DNA of 64,000 nt from positions 6,298,605 to 6,362,604 of the forward strand of contig OX421507.1 in the NCBI GenBank assembly GCA_949126835.1, in the 5' to 3' direction. How positions within the stretch are numbered: the first letter of the stretch is position 1; every line of letters starts with the position of its first letter. The notes beneath the pieces are model-generated. The model had not been told where the DNA came from. It saw only the letters and a list, made by a program, of their open reading frames with translations, and made no database searches. Position numbers and translations under genes: made by a program. The DNA is from Anisus vortex. Its lineage: Eukaryota > Mollusca > Gastropoda > Planorbidae. Positions 10,108 through 20,125 of this stretch are shown here, piece after piece.

Positions 10108-10552
10108 ACTCCCTTTATTTGCAAACTAAGTTAACCATCATGTAATTAAATAATTGATTGACTACTGCAAATAAAACGTACAGAAAAAATATCTGTGTCG
10201 CAAATCTCAAAAATATCTCCTTACTCAGTATGAATTGTTCTAAAAATAATCTTAGCGCATAATTTTTTTTTTCTAGCTTTGCGCCGAAAAACTATAAAAA
10301 GTTGCACAGGCATTTTTAACGCGAAATTAAAATATTTCTTATACTTTCCTTTTAAGAAATGAATATTGTCATAAGTGTAGTATTATTAAGTTGTTTTGAC
10401 TGAAAATTTGATAGGATGTATTGTTAGGCGCCACAAATCTGCTGTCCAAATTTCAGCTCGATCGGACCACGGGAAGTGGTCGAAAAATCGAAGCAAAATT
10501 TTGCTCCCAGACAGAAAGACAGACAGAAATTGCAACTTAAAATAAAGGAAGT
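10108..10552 (-). mobile_element. ~450-bp MITE, family M1
   Basis: Ends ACTCCCTTTATTTGC and AAATAAAGGAAGT form imperfect 13-15 bp inverted repeats. The interior matches copies at 42453-42906 (+) and 48877-51002 (+, interrupted) over its whole length, including the block CTAGCTTTGCGCCGAAAAAC. No coding capacity. The matching full-length ends of three copies define the element's limits. Confidence 0.85.
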
Positions 10553-10590
10553 TAAAAGAGCGTCTTTAGCGTATAAGATAGACTTTTACT
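10553..10590 (+). repeat. LINE 3'-tail scrap
   Basis: GAGCGTCTTTAGCGTATAAG resembles the tail of the left-edge LINE (GAGCGTCTGTAATGTATAAG). It abuts the M1 MITE. Confidence 0.55.
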
Positions 10591-10687
10591 GAAGATCCTT
10601 CTCACCCTCTTACATATACATACACACATATATAAGTGTTCACGCGTAAAGTAAGATTCTTCAAGTTAAACTTAATGTTCTCTACAT

Positions 10688-10907
10688 TGGAGGTCGGCAA
10701 CCTACGGCACGCTTGCCAGACTCAGCACGCAGAGCGATTTTTTTTTTCAATGGCACACAGAAGAACCATATAAGAAAGGCAAATCAAGTCTCTTCTACAA
10801 GAAATTCAGTGCTAGATCATGACTTTTTAAGCTTTTGCCAGTTGACACGCTGACTGATTTAGAAATCCTGCTTTGGCACGGAATTATGAAAAGGTTGCCG
10901 TCCCCTG
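10688..10907. mobile_element. hAT MITE, family H1, 220 bp, perfect 8-bp target duplication
   Basis: Termini TGGAGGTCGGCAACC and GGTTGCCGTCCCCTG (family consensus CAGGGGTCGGCAACC). The flanks are identical 8-bp target duplications, CTCTACAT at 10680-10687 and 10908-10915. Internal GGCACGC blocks match copies at 13536, 54202 and 60708 and the ends of the 43-47.8 kb hAT, which is a plausible autonomous relative. Confidence 0.93.
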
Positions 10908-10956
10908 CTCTACATAGTGAACTCCAAGTCTTTCTCTTACCTTTTATCCATTTAGC

Positions 10957-11259
10957 CAGGGCCGTATTTAGGGTTGTGTGGAGCCTTGTTCCCAAAGTTA
11001 TGTGGGGACCCCTCGTGGCCTCGCCCTGCCTTCCACATACCTCAGAAAAGTGCCATTAATTCATGTTACATTCTGTAAATTCTTAAATTGTATGTTGTGC
11101 TTAGCTTGGTTGGACTGGGGCGTTTAAAATGAAAAAGCAATAAATACATTTTATTTTACATTTTCAACGAAAGAATGGGGATATCACTAAAAAAAATACT
11201 TTGTGTGGGGGAGGGGGGCTTTTGTGTGGGGCACATGGAACATGCTAAATACGCCACTG
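10957..11259. mobile_element. hAT MITE, family H2, 303 bp, perfect 8-bp target duplication
   Basis: Termini CAGGGCCGTATTTAG and CTAAATACGCCACTG are imperfect inverted repeats. They are flanked by CATTTAGC at 10949-10956 and 11260-11267. No transposase remains. The interior includes G-runs. Confidence 0.92.
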
Positions 11260-11269
11260 CATTTAGCAT

Positions 11270-11693
11270 TTAATCATTAAAATTAATCAAAGAGAACACA
11301 CTTTCCACACTGCCGTTGTGTCAAAAGGTCGTGTACTCCAATGTAACGTTTAACCCGTAAATGTGTTGAATAGCTAGCTACTTTACATACCTTATCTTCC
11401 CCCCCCCCCCCACACACCCACCCCCTCCCTCTTTGCCCCTTCAAATCTCGTTTTATATAAATGATATCAACAGATCGAGCTAGAACTATGTCTCTTTTTT
11501 TTTTTCTTCACTTCTAAGTGACATCATCCATTCTCCCAGACAATTCATAGTTCTGGGTCAGTAGCTCCCATTGTACGAAGTTACAGGTCTCCCTACCATT
11601 CCACCCCCGGCCACTCCCAAGATTTCGCACACTCCAAAAAAACATTTTGTTTTCGCTGATTTTTTTTTTTTTTATATTTATTTCTTACCACCA
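11270..11693. other. No gene seen; homopolymer-rich
   Basis: Contains a 12-base C run near 11400 and several T runs of 9-12. No supportable frame. Confidence 0.4.
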
Positions 11694-11902
11694 GTATCAG
11701 AGACGTAGAAAAATCCAGCTTTGGTGGGTACCTGACTTTAGTTGTTTTTTTTTTTTTTTTTTTGTTTTTTTTTTGGGGCAGGGGGGCACCGTAAAGAAGG
11801 TTGGGTCACACATCCCCCTAGTATATGCCGTGGCTAGAGAAATTGGTTAACGCTGCTTCACCGGTCCTATGGGGGTAAATTCTGTCCAGCTGGATACTGT
11901 TA
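11694..11902 (+). mobile_element. SINE-1 body with expanded T tracts
   Basis: CCAGCTTTGGTGGGTACCTG, then T runs of 18 and 9 interrupting the body, then GCCGTGGCTAGAGAAATTGG and GCTGCTTCACCGGTCCTATG. The head is missing. The T tracts replace the GGGGTAAAGTAAAG region. Confidence 0.8.
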
Positions 11903-12844
11903 CCTGTAACAGGGGCAAAGCTATGATATTTAGCGCCCCGGGAATGAACTGTAAAATAGGCGCCCCCCGCCTCCTCATTTCCCGTGCGATCCCATTTTTC
12001 TAAATATCGCCCCTCTTCTTTAGGCGCGCCCGGGGTAATATGGACTTTTCCCCCCTTTTCCAACCCCTCTGACCTGAATACAAAACGCAAACGCTATGTT
12101 TTTTTTGCTTCTTTTATTGATTTTTTGTTTAAGTGAATGTCTTGTGCTGCTTCAAATTCAAGTATCAACATGCAGGTCTTTTTCATCACAGCTATTTATA
12201 GCAACCGGGTCAATTAATGGAACATGGCACTTGATTTCATTGTTGTTGTTTTTAAACTGGCTATTTGTGTTTCTTTTCGTACCATCTTATCTTACTCTTA
12301 TATTATCTTTTTATCTTATAATATTATTTTATGGTTTTATCTTATCCTCAAATTAGAATCCTGTCTTATAGTATTATTTTCTAGTGTTACCTTATCCTCA
12401 TATTATTATCTTATCTTACAATATTATCTTATGGTCTTATCTTATCATTATAGGCATATTATCTTATCTTATAATACTATTGTCTTGTCATAAAGTATCT
12501 TTAGAGTATTTTATCGTATAATAGGGTCTTCTAGTTTTATCTATTCATTTAATTTTATCTTCTTATCTTATTAGATTATCTCATTATCTCATTGTTTCCT
12601 CTCCATCTTTTGTTAATTCATATCCATTACCCTGTTGTTGTATTTTCTAACCCAATCTCCTTCTCCTGACTTTGTATCATATATTGTCTTCTCTTATAAT
12701 ATCTTACCTACTTACCTTATATTCTTTAATTATCATGCAATGTACAGATTTCCCCCTTACTGGTATATAGTAAATTTTATGGGCCTACTTGCATATTGCA
12801 TCAAGGCCTTTTGTTGTTTTTTTACCAATTAAATAAAAAAGGTA
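11903..12844. other. No gene seen; TTATCTTA-rich stretch
   Basis: 12280-12560 is an imperfect (TTATC)n-type simple sequence. The open frames here are low-complexity by-products. Nothing else is recognised. Confidence 0.5.
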
Positions 12845-13085
12845 AAATACCCTTCGGATCAAATTGATCATAAGGCCTGTGAAGCAGCGTTTACCGGTTT
12901 CTGTGACCATGGTGATTGTGTGGCCAGCACAATGCAAATCCGCCAGGAATCCGCCTTTAATTTATGCCAACTAAGGTCAGGTACCCATCAGAGCGGGGTA
13001 GACTCAGGGACACCCACAAGACCCGGAAAAAAAATTCCAGCCTTCACCAGGATTCGAACGCGCTGCCGGCTCGGCCATTTTGCCA
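12845..13085 (-). mobile_element. SINE-1 copy
   Basis: Complement of the family body and head: GATCAAATTGATC, GTGAAGCAGCGTTTACCGG, GTGTGGCCAGCACAATGC, CCAGGATTCGAACGCGC. The A and B boxes partly survive. Confidence 0.9.
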
Positions 13086-13535
13086 CAAATAATAGTTTAT
13101 TATTAGTAAATACTTATTGAAAATTAGAATGTTTCGGCATTCAGTTTTATTCTTGTTTATTGTCTTCCGGTCGCCCTGGTATGTGCATTCTTTAGCATTG
13201 TTGCTGTTAAGTTTATGGTATTAAAATGTAGCGAACGGTTTGGTTGGCTTGTCGTCCTCTCAATAATAATAATTAAATGAACAATAATACTACACTTATA
13301 GACACCATATAGTTTACAATATTATATATAGGCCTATATATAATCAACAAGAGCACTACCATAACAAGACAGAATTTTAAAAAAAAATGTAATTAAGACA
13401 CGGTAAAATTTCTCAATAGGCTATCATCTGTTTGGAAAAGGAGGGGGGGGGGGGCAAATGGTTTTTTTTTTAAGGCGACATGCAAATTTTGTTTCATAAT
13501 TATTATGATAAATAAACCAATAGGCTACCTTTAGA
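13086..13535. other. No gene seen
   Basis: AT-rich, with one G run (near 13443) and one TAGGCCTA palindrome at 13329. No supported feature. Confidence 0.4.
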
Positions 13536-13740
13536 TATGGATCGGCAACCTTTTGAATAATATTGTGACATTGTAGGATATCTGGTTCCATCAGCAAGCT
13601 AACAGTCTAAAAGTCAACTTGCGCCACCAATCAGTTACATCTTATGGTGGAGATATTAATTGCCTTTTTTGGGGATCTTCCGCGTGACATTGAATTAAAC
13701 TCTACGTGCCAACTCGCGTACCGTAGGTTGCCGACCCCTG
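13536..13740. mobile_element. hAT MITE, family H1
   Basis: Right end AGGTTGCCGACCCCTG is exact; the left end TATGGATCGGCAACC is mutated. The interior has the family CACCAATCA and CTTCCGCGTG blocks. The flanks (CCTTTAGA and CCTATGAG) no longer give a clean target duplication. Confidence 0.75.
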
Positions 13741-13844
13741 CCTATGAGGAAAGAGAGAGAGAGATGTAAAGAGATATAGTGAGATAAGGAAAGTGAGAGA
13801 GTCAATTTTTAACGACACGGAGAGATGCTCGGATGTTACGTGTC

Positions 13845-13926
13845 GCAAGACTAGACTCGGACCACGGATGAGCGTAGGGCGCAATAATCTTCTTTATAGA
13901 CGGAGCGTCTGTTATGTATAAGAGAA
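13845..13926 (+). repeat. LINE 3' end, 5'-truncated
   Basis: CAAGACTAGACTCGGACCAC to GAGCGTCTGTTATGTATAAG closely matches bases 971-1046 of the left-edge LINE, including its stop codon. Typical 5'-truncated insertion. Confidence 0.85.
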
Positions 13927-14793
13927 GTGTCAACTCAAGTGCATATTATAGCCGTACTCCACTCAGATGGTGTCATGATGTCATCCCTAATGAGTTCTAT
14001 TATGAACTGATGTACCATGGATTTGCCCAGGTCGTCAGCAATCATACGACTAGCCCTGTATGCCTCAAGAATAATTTCTAGACTGTCTAGATACAAAATA
14101 TATTATAGGCCTACATATATTGCAAAACAATAAATTATTTTAAAATAAACGACGTTAGGCTAACTTCATTAAGTCTTGTGTATGGAGATGGGGGGGGGAT
14201 GTGAATCATTATAACTTAAGGCCATGTTTCTTTTTAAACTGGCAATGAAATCATTGTAATGAGTGGTATCAAAATAAGACAGACCCGACTCGAGAGATTG
14301 GCGCTGCTTGTCAAGTGGCGCAGTGGCGACAGAGTCTTCTCGATGCATCTCATTTGAGAGGCACTTGATGTTATGTCCAGATTTGAGAGGCACTTATGGT
14401 TAGTTCAAATTGACACGAGACAAGCACGTCAACAATTGCATTTCATTACATCCGCGTGCAAGTCTAGTGCCCTCATGAATGATGTAGGCATGAATTATGA
14501 TAAACGGAAAACAGACTATTGTACGAAATGTAATTTCATTACTTGTCGAAATGTTATTTCAAAAATATAAAATGTGTGGGGGAGATAAACGTTTTTGAAA
14601 TTCTACAGTTAGTTTAGCTCCGTTTTTTTTTCTTAATTTATTATGCGTGTGGTTTGTCATATAAAGATTGTGTAATTATTCTGAAACTGTCGTTCTCGTG
14701 GCGTGTGCTTCCGCGGCGTGGCTCTAAAAGTATCATACTCTTCAGGAATCAGTCACCCAATTTCTGTGCTTAATTGTAGTAATTGTAAATAAG
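13927..14793. other. No gene seen
   Basis: No supportable frame, RNA or known repeat in about 870 bases. One TAGGCCTA palindrome at 14106. Confidence 0.4.
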
Positions 14794-14957
14794 GGGGTAC
14801 GTTAGCCGAGCGGCAGCGCGTTCGACTGGCGATCCGAAGGTCCCGGGTTCGAATCCTGGTGCAGGCTAGGATCTTTTCCTCGTGTCTGGAGGGTGTCCCT
14901 GAGTGCTGAGTCTACCCAGCTCTGATGAGACCTGACTTTAGTTGGGGTAAGTAAAGA
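14794..14957 (+). mobile_element. SINE-1 5' part
   Basis: A well-kept tRNA-like head: A box TAGCCGAGCGGCAG and B box GGTTCGAATCC. The body ends at TTGGGGTAAGTAAAG, where a second SINE begins in the opposite direction. Confidence 0.9.
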
Positions 14958-15043
14958 CTCAGGGACACTAAACCAGGATTCGAACCCGAAACCTTCGGAT
15001 CGCCAATAGAACGCGCTGCCGTCCGGCCACTGTGTCGCATAAT
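14958..15043 (-). mobile_element. SINE-1 head, inverted
   Basis: Complement of the SINE head (GGATTCGAACCCGAAACCTT, then GATCGCCAATAGAACGCG). With the preceding copy it forms an inverted pair with opposed heads outward, separated by about 80 bases of SINE body. Confidence 0.88.
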
Positions 15044-15215
15044 TGGTACTTTAAGGTCACCACTTTCGGACATGGGACTCTTCATCGCCTGTCACTTGAC
15101 CATTGCGTCTTTTCATTCCTTGTACAATGACAATGATCTTCTCCTATGTTAGTCTTAGGCCGACATCTTTTTTCGGGTTCTTTAGAGGTGCCAATCTATG
15201 GTATGGCTAGCTAGG

Positions 15216-15360
15216 TTTCCTTCTATAAAGAAGATTAATGCGCCCTACACTCATCCGTGGTTTGATTCTAGTGTTGTATTTTGATTAGTGTTACTGGTTT
15301 TCTTGGTTTGTTCAGGCAACGCATTCCATGCCCAGATGCCACTCGGAAAGAATGAGTGAG
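15216..15360 (-). repeat. LINE 3' end with last codons of ORF
   Basis: On the minus strand it carries the C-terminal codons of the left-edge LINE (S-G-[IH]-W-A-W-N-A-L-P-E-Q type) and then its 3' UTR (GAATCAAACCACGGATGAG to CTTCTTTATAGAAGG). It is truncated upstream, where the RTE-like fragment begins. Confidence 0.82.
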
Positions 15361-15385
15361 CCTATTTTTTAATTCCTAACCTTCT

Positions 15386-16080
15386 TTAGGTGCCAGGTCT
15401 GGAACAGACATCGGCGGTCATGACTTTCCATTCTTTCCTGTTGTTAGCTATTTGGGGGAAGTTATTATTACTTATGTTGTTGTTCTTGGCCCATTTATTC
15501 AGGCTTTCTGCATATGTCAGCCTTTGTCTTCCTCTGTCTCTTTTAGCAGATATTTTCCCACACAAAACCAGTCTTTCTATACCATTTTTCCTATAGATGT
15601 GTCCTAGGAATTTCATCTGTCTGTTCCTAATGGTTTTAATTAGTTCTCTTGAGGTACATGCTGTTCTCAACACTTCTGCATTAGATTTATTTTCAGTCCA
15701 TGATATTCTCATCATCCTTCTTAGAAACCACATTTCTACTGCCTCCAATCTTTTCCTTGTTTCATTATCAATAGTCCAACATTCACACCCATATAGAAGA
15801 ACAGACCAATTATATCCCTTCAGTGTGCGCATTTTGGTAGGCTACATATTCTGATATTCCTGTTTTTCATGATAGGCCTACTGCTTAAGCTCATGAAGCT
15901 GTTTTTGGATATTGCGATTCTTCTTTTTATTTCTTTGTTGCATTTGCCTTCCTGTGTTATTGTATAGCCTAGATACTGAAACGAACTGATTGGCTTGATG
16001 TTTTCGCCTTCACTGGATATAGATCATACTGGAGGTTGTGTTATCTTAGAGATTAGGCCTACCATTACTTCGGTCTTATT
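15386..16080 (-). pseudogene. RTE/Proto2-like LINE reverse transcriptase, C-terminal part
   Basis: Minus strand from about 16080: KTEVMV, a stop, then PISSFQYLGYTITQEGKCNK, EIKRRIAISKNSFM, then after indels a 148-codon open run (15832-15386). That run carries VLLYGCECWTIDNETRKRLE, MWFLRRMMRISWTENKS, QMKFLGHIYR and GKISAKRDRGRQRLTYAESL, ending NRKEWKVMTADVC. This is the thumb and C-terminus of an RTE-type LINE, the kind often mis-annotated as craniofacial development protein 2-like. Stops and indels before the open run show decay. The catalytic FADD lies upstream and is not seen. Confidence 0.85.
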
Positions 16081-16199
16081 CCTATAAAGTTATTTATTGA
16101 AGTTGGTGTCATGTTCCCTAAGTGGAGATAATTCACATTTAAGTATCTCTTTACAATAGCGGACGAGCCTTCAGACGTAACATGTAAAGGGTGGATAAA

Positions 16200-16540
16200 G
16201 GGGGGGGGGTACGCCAAGATCCTGTACGAGACTAATCCGATAGGGCATGACACGTAACAAAGTGTACGGTCTCCGCAATCTTATGTACCAATCTGCTTCT
16301 CCCCACCTGTGGATATCCCCCGAATCGTTAACGCGGTGGCTCGCTCGCATTCCCGCACAGTCGCCGGACAGCACAAATGCCATACTATAGGCCTCAACAC
16401 CCAGGCACCAGGGTGGGGTTGATGCGGCCTGTTGCGCACATTCCTTTCTCCCCACCGAGCCCCAAGGGCTGGCTCACGAGAATGTCATGAAATCTCGGAC
16501 GCACAGCAGGGGCTGTCGCCCATGCGTTAGACCACCGGTG
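16200..16540 (-). repeat. Dispersed repeat C, 3' half
   Basis: Shares blocks with 23655-24262, 27585-27965 and 34950-35245: GGTCTCCGCA, CCCACCTGTGGA, TCGTTAACGCGGTGGCTCGC, GGCACCAGGG. Inverted relative to the 23.7 kb copy. It is non-coding, moderately GC-rich, and of unknown class. Confidence 0.75.
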
Positions 16541-16748
16541 TACTCTTTATGGAAGCGTACCGGTGGTTTACACACTTTCACCAGCTTCGAGGTCCATGAG
16601 TACAGAAGTGAAATTGCGTACCAGAAGATCACTTTGAAAACTGCCAGCTGTTACAAATTACAAAGGTGATTTTTTTTCTCTCACTCACTCGTTCACCCCT
16701 CCCCCCTTTTTTCATTCTTTTTTTTTATATCGGTCTCTTGTCCTTTTC

Positions 16749-16782
<34 letters not shown>

Positions 16783-17166
16783 GTCTATCTTCTCTTTTTA
16801 TAGCTACTTCAATACCCCCCCCCTTTTTCTAAGAAGCCTATCTTTCGCTCGCTGTCTCTCTCTATCTCTCTCTTTCATTCTCCCTTTTTCTCCACTTTGT
16901 CTAAGTGAGACTGACAGAGCTCACATTTTAAATGTGATAAACTTATATAATAATATATTATATAAACTTGTTGAGTTAATTACCATTTTCTTTTTGTCCA
17001 CGTATGAAACAGGGTGTCATACAGACTTTTCCAGATGCGCAATTTCCCATCTGCACCTGGAGTGTGCAACAGTTGTCAGCCTATGAGGTCACTGTGTCAG
17101 CAGAATGTTTTGATTGGTTAAACGAAGCGCCCTCCTCGCTCGCACTGTGTCGTCTGCGTGGAGTGC
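16541..17166. other. Upstream region of the predicted TNFR-like promoter
   Basis: Contains a CT-rich low-complexity tract (16676-16890). Closer to the promoter is a less repetitive 150-base stretch with GCGCCCTCCTCGCTCGC just upstream of the TATA box. No coding frame. Confidence 0.4.
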
Positions 17167-17206
17167 TATATTTATAGGGCAGTGCTGTTGGGTTTGTTTC
17201 ATTCAT
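17167..17206 (+). promoter_or_regulatory. Predicted core promoter (TATA plus initiator)
   Basis: TATATTTATA at 17167-17176 is followed by TCATTC at 17199-17204, an exact match to the arthropod/metazoan TCA(G/T)T(T/C) initiator. Its A (17201) lies 34 bases after the first T of the TATA box. A GC-richer stretch precedes it, and a strong splice donor follows 233 bases downstream. The combination, not any one motif, supports a promoter. Confidence 0.5.
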
Positions 17207-17433
17207 ACATCTCATTGCATTACTGGATGTCGGGCGTGTGAATTGAAATATAGTCTAGACTAGAATTTGTTTTTTCTCAACCACCTTCTGCTTTACCCGT
17301 GTCTATATGTGAATTTGACTTAACGTCTGACGCAGGAGCCATCCAATAATTAGACAAATGACAAAGGAGATGATAATTTAAGTTTAAACGTTATCCCTGG
17401 GAATACTTCTCATTAGAACTTGAATCACTTAAG
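17201..17433 (+). other. Predicted 5' untranslated exon of the TNFR-like gene
   Basis: Runs from the predicted start site to CTTAAG/GTAAGTTTTT, a near-consensus donor at 17433/17434. No long frame. It would splice to 20110, 16 bases before the receptor's start codon. Inference from signals only; no transcript evidence. Confidence 0.4.
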
Positions 17434-17666
17434 GTAAGTTTTTATTTTCCTCAATATAAATCGATGTTTGTATCAAAGTATAATGTGTTGGACAAACTAA
17501 TTATTTATAGTGAGAAGATGCACGGTGAGAGTGATATCTATATATATAAAAAGACAGTGTTAAGCCCCACGAGGATCCCCATTGGTCAATTTGAAAACAC
17601 GTGTGTCACTGACCTATCTAGGTCTAGCCCAATATACCGTCTAATAATTTTTCACATCGGACATGT

Positions 17667-17738
17667 GTCTTCGATAGCTCAGTGGTAAACGTAGTGGACT
17701 GCTATACGGGCGACCAGGGTTCGATTCTCCAGTCAGAC
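17667..17738 (+). repeat. tRNA-like sequence (SINE head or tRNA pseudogene)
   Basis: GATAGCTCAGTGG (A-box-like) and GGTTCGATTCT (B box) are spaced as in a tRNA, with a T run after 17744. The ends pair only over GTCT/AGAC, and the T and anticodon stems do not fold well, so a functional tRNA is unlikely. Confidence 0.5.
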
Positions 17739-18314
17739 TATACTTTTTTTTTTTCGACAATTAATTTTTCAAACTTTTAAAAACAAAAGACATTGTAAAT
17801 CTATAGGCAATATAGATTTTGTTAAATAAAAATATTTGACTATTTTTTTTTACCCTATTACAATATTTATTTACTTTCCTAAAAGTATTCAGTAAGTGTA
17901 GTTTATAAATTTGTTATCTGCACCCCAGACAGTCCTTTTTTTTTTTCACCCGGGCAACGCCGGGCAATGTAGCTTGTATAATATATAGTCTAGATCTAGT
18001 AGTAGGCCTATAGTAGGCAAATTCAACACTAGTAGGCCTATCGGTTAATATCTGTAAACTATTTTAAAAACACTAATATTTTATTTAATACTGGAAGGTA
18101 AAATTAGATTCATTTAACATTGCTCGTGTAATGAACAGAAAATCAAGAAAACATTATTATTAATCGAGTGGGGCGGGGTGCTCTTCTCGCCCCCGCCCCC
18201 ACCACCACATCCGTGGCTACGCCAATGAACGCAATACTCTTCCGTATAGTAGAAGCGCCTGTAACATAAACGTATTTGTTAAGATTTAGCCAGGCGGTGG
18301 ACACGTCTTTAATG

Positions 18315-18397
18315 TCTTATCTTATACATTACAGACGCTCCTTCTATAAAGAAGATTATTGCGTTCTACGCTCATCCATGGTTCGAGTCTAGTCTTG
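18315..18397 (-). repeat. LINE 3'-tail copy
   Basis: Complement of the left-edge LINE 3' UTR: CTTATACATTACAGACGCTC to GGTTCGAGTCTAGTCTTG, including the LINE stop codon region. Confidence 0.85.
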
Positions 18398-18937
18398 CTT
18401 GAGGGCAATCATAGTAAATTTGACGGTGTGGTTAAAAAGTATATAAACAAATACCCTCTCTTGATACATTACTTTATTATTAGGCTATTCCCTGCTCAAG
18501 TCTGGCACTGGAATGTAGGCCTATTAACTGTAAACGGTAACTTTAAAGTTAACCTTCTAGAAAAAATAGCCAATCCTTAAAACTCGTTCCAGTTCAGCAC
18601 ATAGATCTTGGCCTACCTGTGAACCACATAAAACGTTTATTATTGTTATGTTTTAAACAAGGTCATACAAACCTATTCACAGGATCTGTCCTTGGTAGTA
18701 GTGTTTGTGGTGTATTTAATTGTGTGCAAGCACTTGCGTTGCTATTACAAAAATGGCGCCCGGGGCGGGAAGGGCAGATGAAAAAAGGCGCCTATTTACT
18801 ATTTAGAATGTTTCATTTGTTAGTACGGTCGTACGCGGAGGCTAAGACAAGGCCGCCTGTTCAAACCAACCACTTGGAAGACAATTTTATTTGCAAGCAA
18901 CTAATTTTGCTGTTTTTATCCATTTTTTTTAGAATTC

Positions 18938-19132
18938 CACTTCGACGCCTATCTAGGCTAGTGTGGCCACCCCCTCCCCCCAATTTCGAAAATCCCCCCG
19001 GGCCCCTACTTGAGGGAGTGACCGAATCGTTTTTTTTTTCTGATGTCATAATGTTGAATGTCAAAATGGAGGGGCCCCTAAAGAGGCCAAGGCCCCCCCC
19101 CCCCCGGGCCCCAAATCCCTAGCAAAGGCACT
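18938..19132 (-). mobile_element. hAT MITE, family H3
   Basis: Matches 61348-61530 in opposite orientation: GGATTTGGGG(C)CC, GGCCTCTTTAGGGGCCCC, CATTTTGACATT. The right end reads CTAGCAAAGGCACTG (complement CAGTGCC...). No clean target duplication. It explains the C-rich 167-codon frame at 18619-19122, which is not a gene. Confidence 0.7.
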
Positions 19133-19387
19133 GTTCAACACTGTGTTCTTGTATTGAGTTCAACAAGCGCGATTTCTGGAATAAAAAAAAACCAGTCATG
19201 ATCACTCTGGTATTTTAAATAGATTAAAAAAAACCTTGCTTCACGCTCTATTATCTCTTAACGTGTCTTTGGACTTTGGACTCCAGCACATACAGTAGTG
19301 AACATGTTTGTTTGTTTTTTTTTGGTGGGGTGGGGGATTTTTTTTCATTATAAGTAATACTGTGTGGGCTGATTAGAGGAGTGTTAG

Positions 19388-19508
19388 ACTACTAGTAATC
19401 TCGTCGGCTAGACTCGGGGGTCACCCTCCAGACCTAGGAATAAAATCCTAGCCTTCACCCATGACCATCGGTAAGCCAGCCGAACACGCAGCCGCATTGA
19501 CCACCTTG
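19388..19508 (-). mobile_element. SINE-1 head fragment
   Basis: Complement of the SINE 5' part (AAATCCTAGCCTTCACC, AGCCGAACACGCAGCC, GACCACCTTGC). Truncated at the B box. Confidence 0.7.
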
Positions 19509-19591
19509 CGTCATAACATTTGGTCCGTGTCTAATGTTTATGTAAAGGTTCAATTGTAGATATAAAAAAAAAAATTCTAGCCCTCCTGCGG

Positions 19592-19895
19592 TTGGGGCAT
19601 GGTGGTCGAGCGGCAGAGCGTTCGGCTGGCGTACCGAAGGTCCCGGGTTCGAATCCTGGTGAAGACTAGGCTCTTTCCCGGGTCTGGAGGGTGCCCCCAA
19701 GTCTACCCAATGAGATTACTAGTAGTCTAATACTCTACCCAGCTCTGATAGGTACCTGACCTTAGTTGGGGTAAAGTAAAGGCGGCTGTACATTGTGCTG
19801 GCCACACAATCACCTTTAATGCAGAAACTGGTGAACGCTGCTTCACCGGCCCTATGGATCAATTTGGTCAGAAGTGTAGGCCTACTTTACTTACT
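19592..19895 (+). mobile_element. SINE-1 full-length copy with internal duplication
   Basis: The head is nearly intact (TGGTCGAGCGGCAGAGCG, GGTTCGAATCC). The body continues to GGATCAATTTGGTCAGAAG. An extra ~32 bases (TCTACCCAATGAGATTACTA and following) sit between two TCTACCCA sites. This looks like a small insertion or duplication, and similar TACTAGTAGTCTAATAC text occurs at 19385 and 19920. Confidence 0.9.
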
Positions 19896-19934
19896 AATAC
19901 TGAGTGGGTTGATTTGAAGAGTATTAGTCTAGTA

Positions 19935-19990
19935 GTAATCTGGTCGGGTAGACTTAGGGACATCCCCCGGAAAACCTACTCCTTCGTCAA
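19935..19990 (-). mobile_element. SINE-1 scrap
   Basis: GGTAGACTTAGGGACATCCC to TACTCCTTCGTCAAC resembles the complement of the central SINE region. Short and degraded. Confidence 0.45.
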
Positions 19991-20125
19991 CACACAATCT
20001 TGGTTTTAGTCGAAGACGAGATTTCTGGAATTCAATTTTTTTATGAATTAGAATGCTTTTCATTTCACTCTTTTAGATCGTTAACGAGTCTTTCTTTTTC
20101 TATCTCCAGAATTCAAGAAACCAAG

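Larger units (their letters stand above)
17434..20109 (+). other. Predicted intron 1 of the TNFR-like gene
   Basis: Starts GTAAGTTTTT and ends TTTCTTTTTCTATCTCCAG, a strong polypyrimidine tract and acceptor at 20109. Inside are a tRNA-like scrap, LINE tails, a hAT MITE and several SINE-1 pieces on both strands, as expected for intronic DNA in this genome. Confidence 0.4.

Noticed and set aside
17667..17738. Functional tRNA gene
   Set aside because: A and B boxes are recognisable but the acceptor, anticodon and T stems do not pair properly.
18619..19122. 167-codon plus-strand frame
   Set aside because: Crosses the H3 MITE and C-runs; no domain, signal or codon pattern supports a protein.
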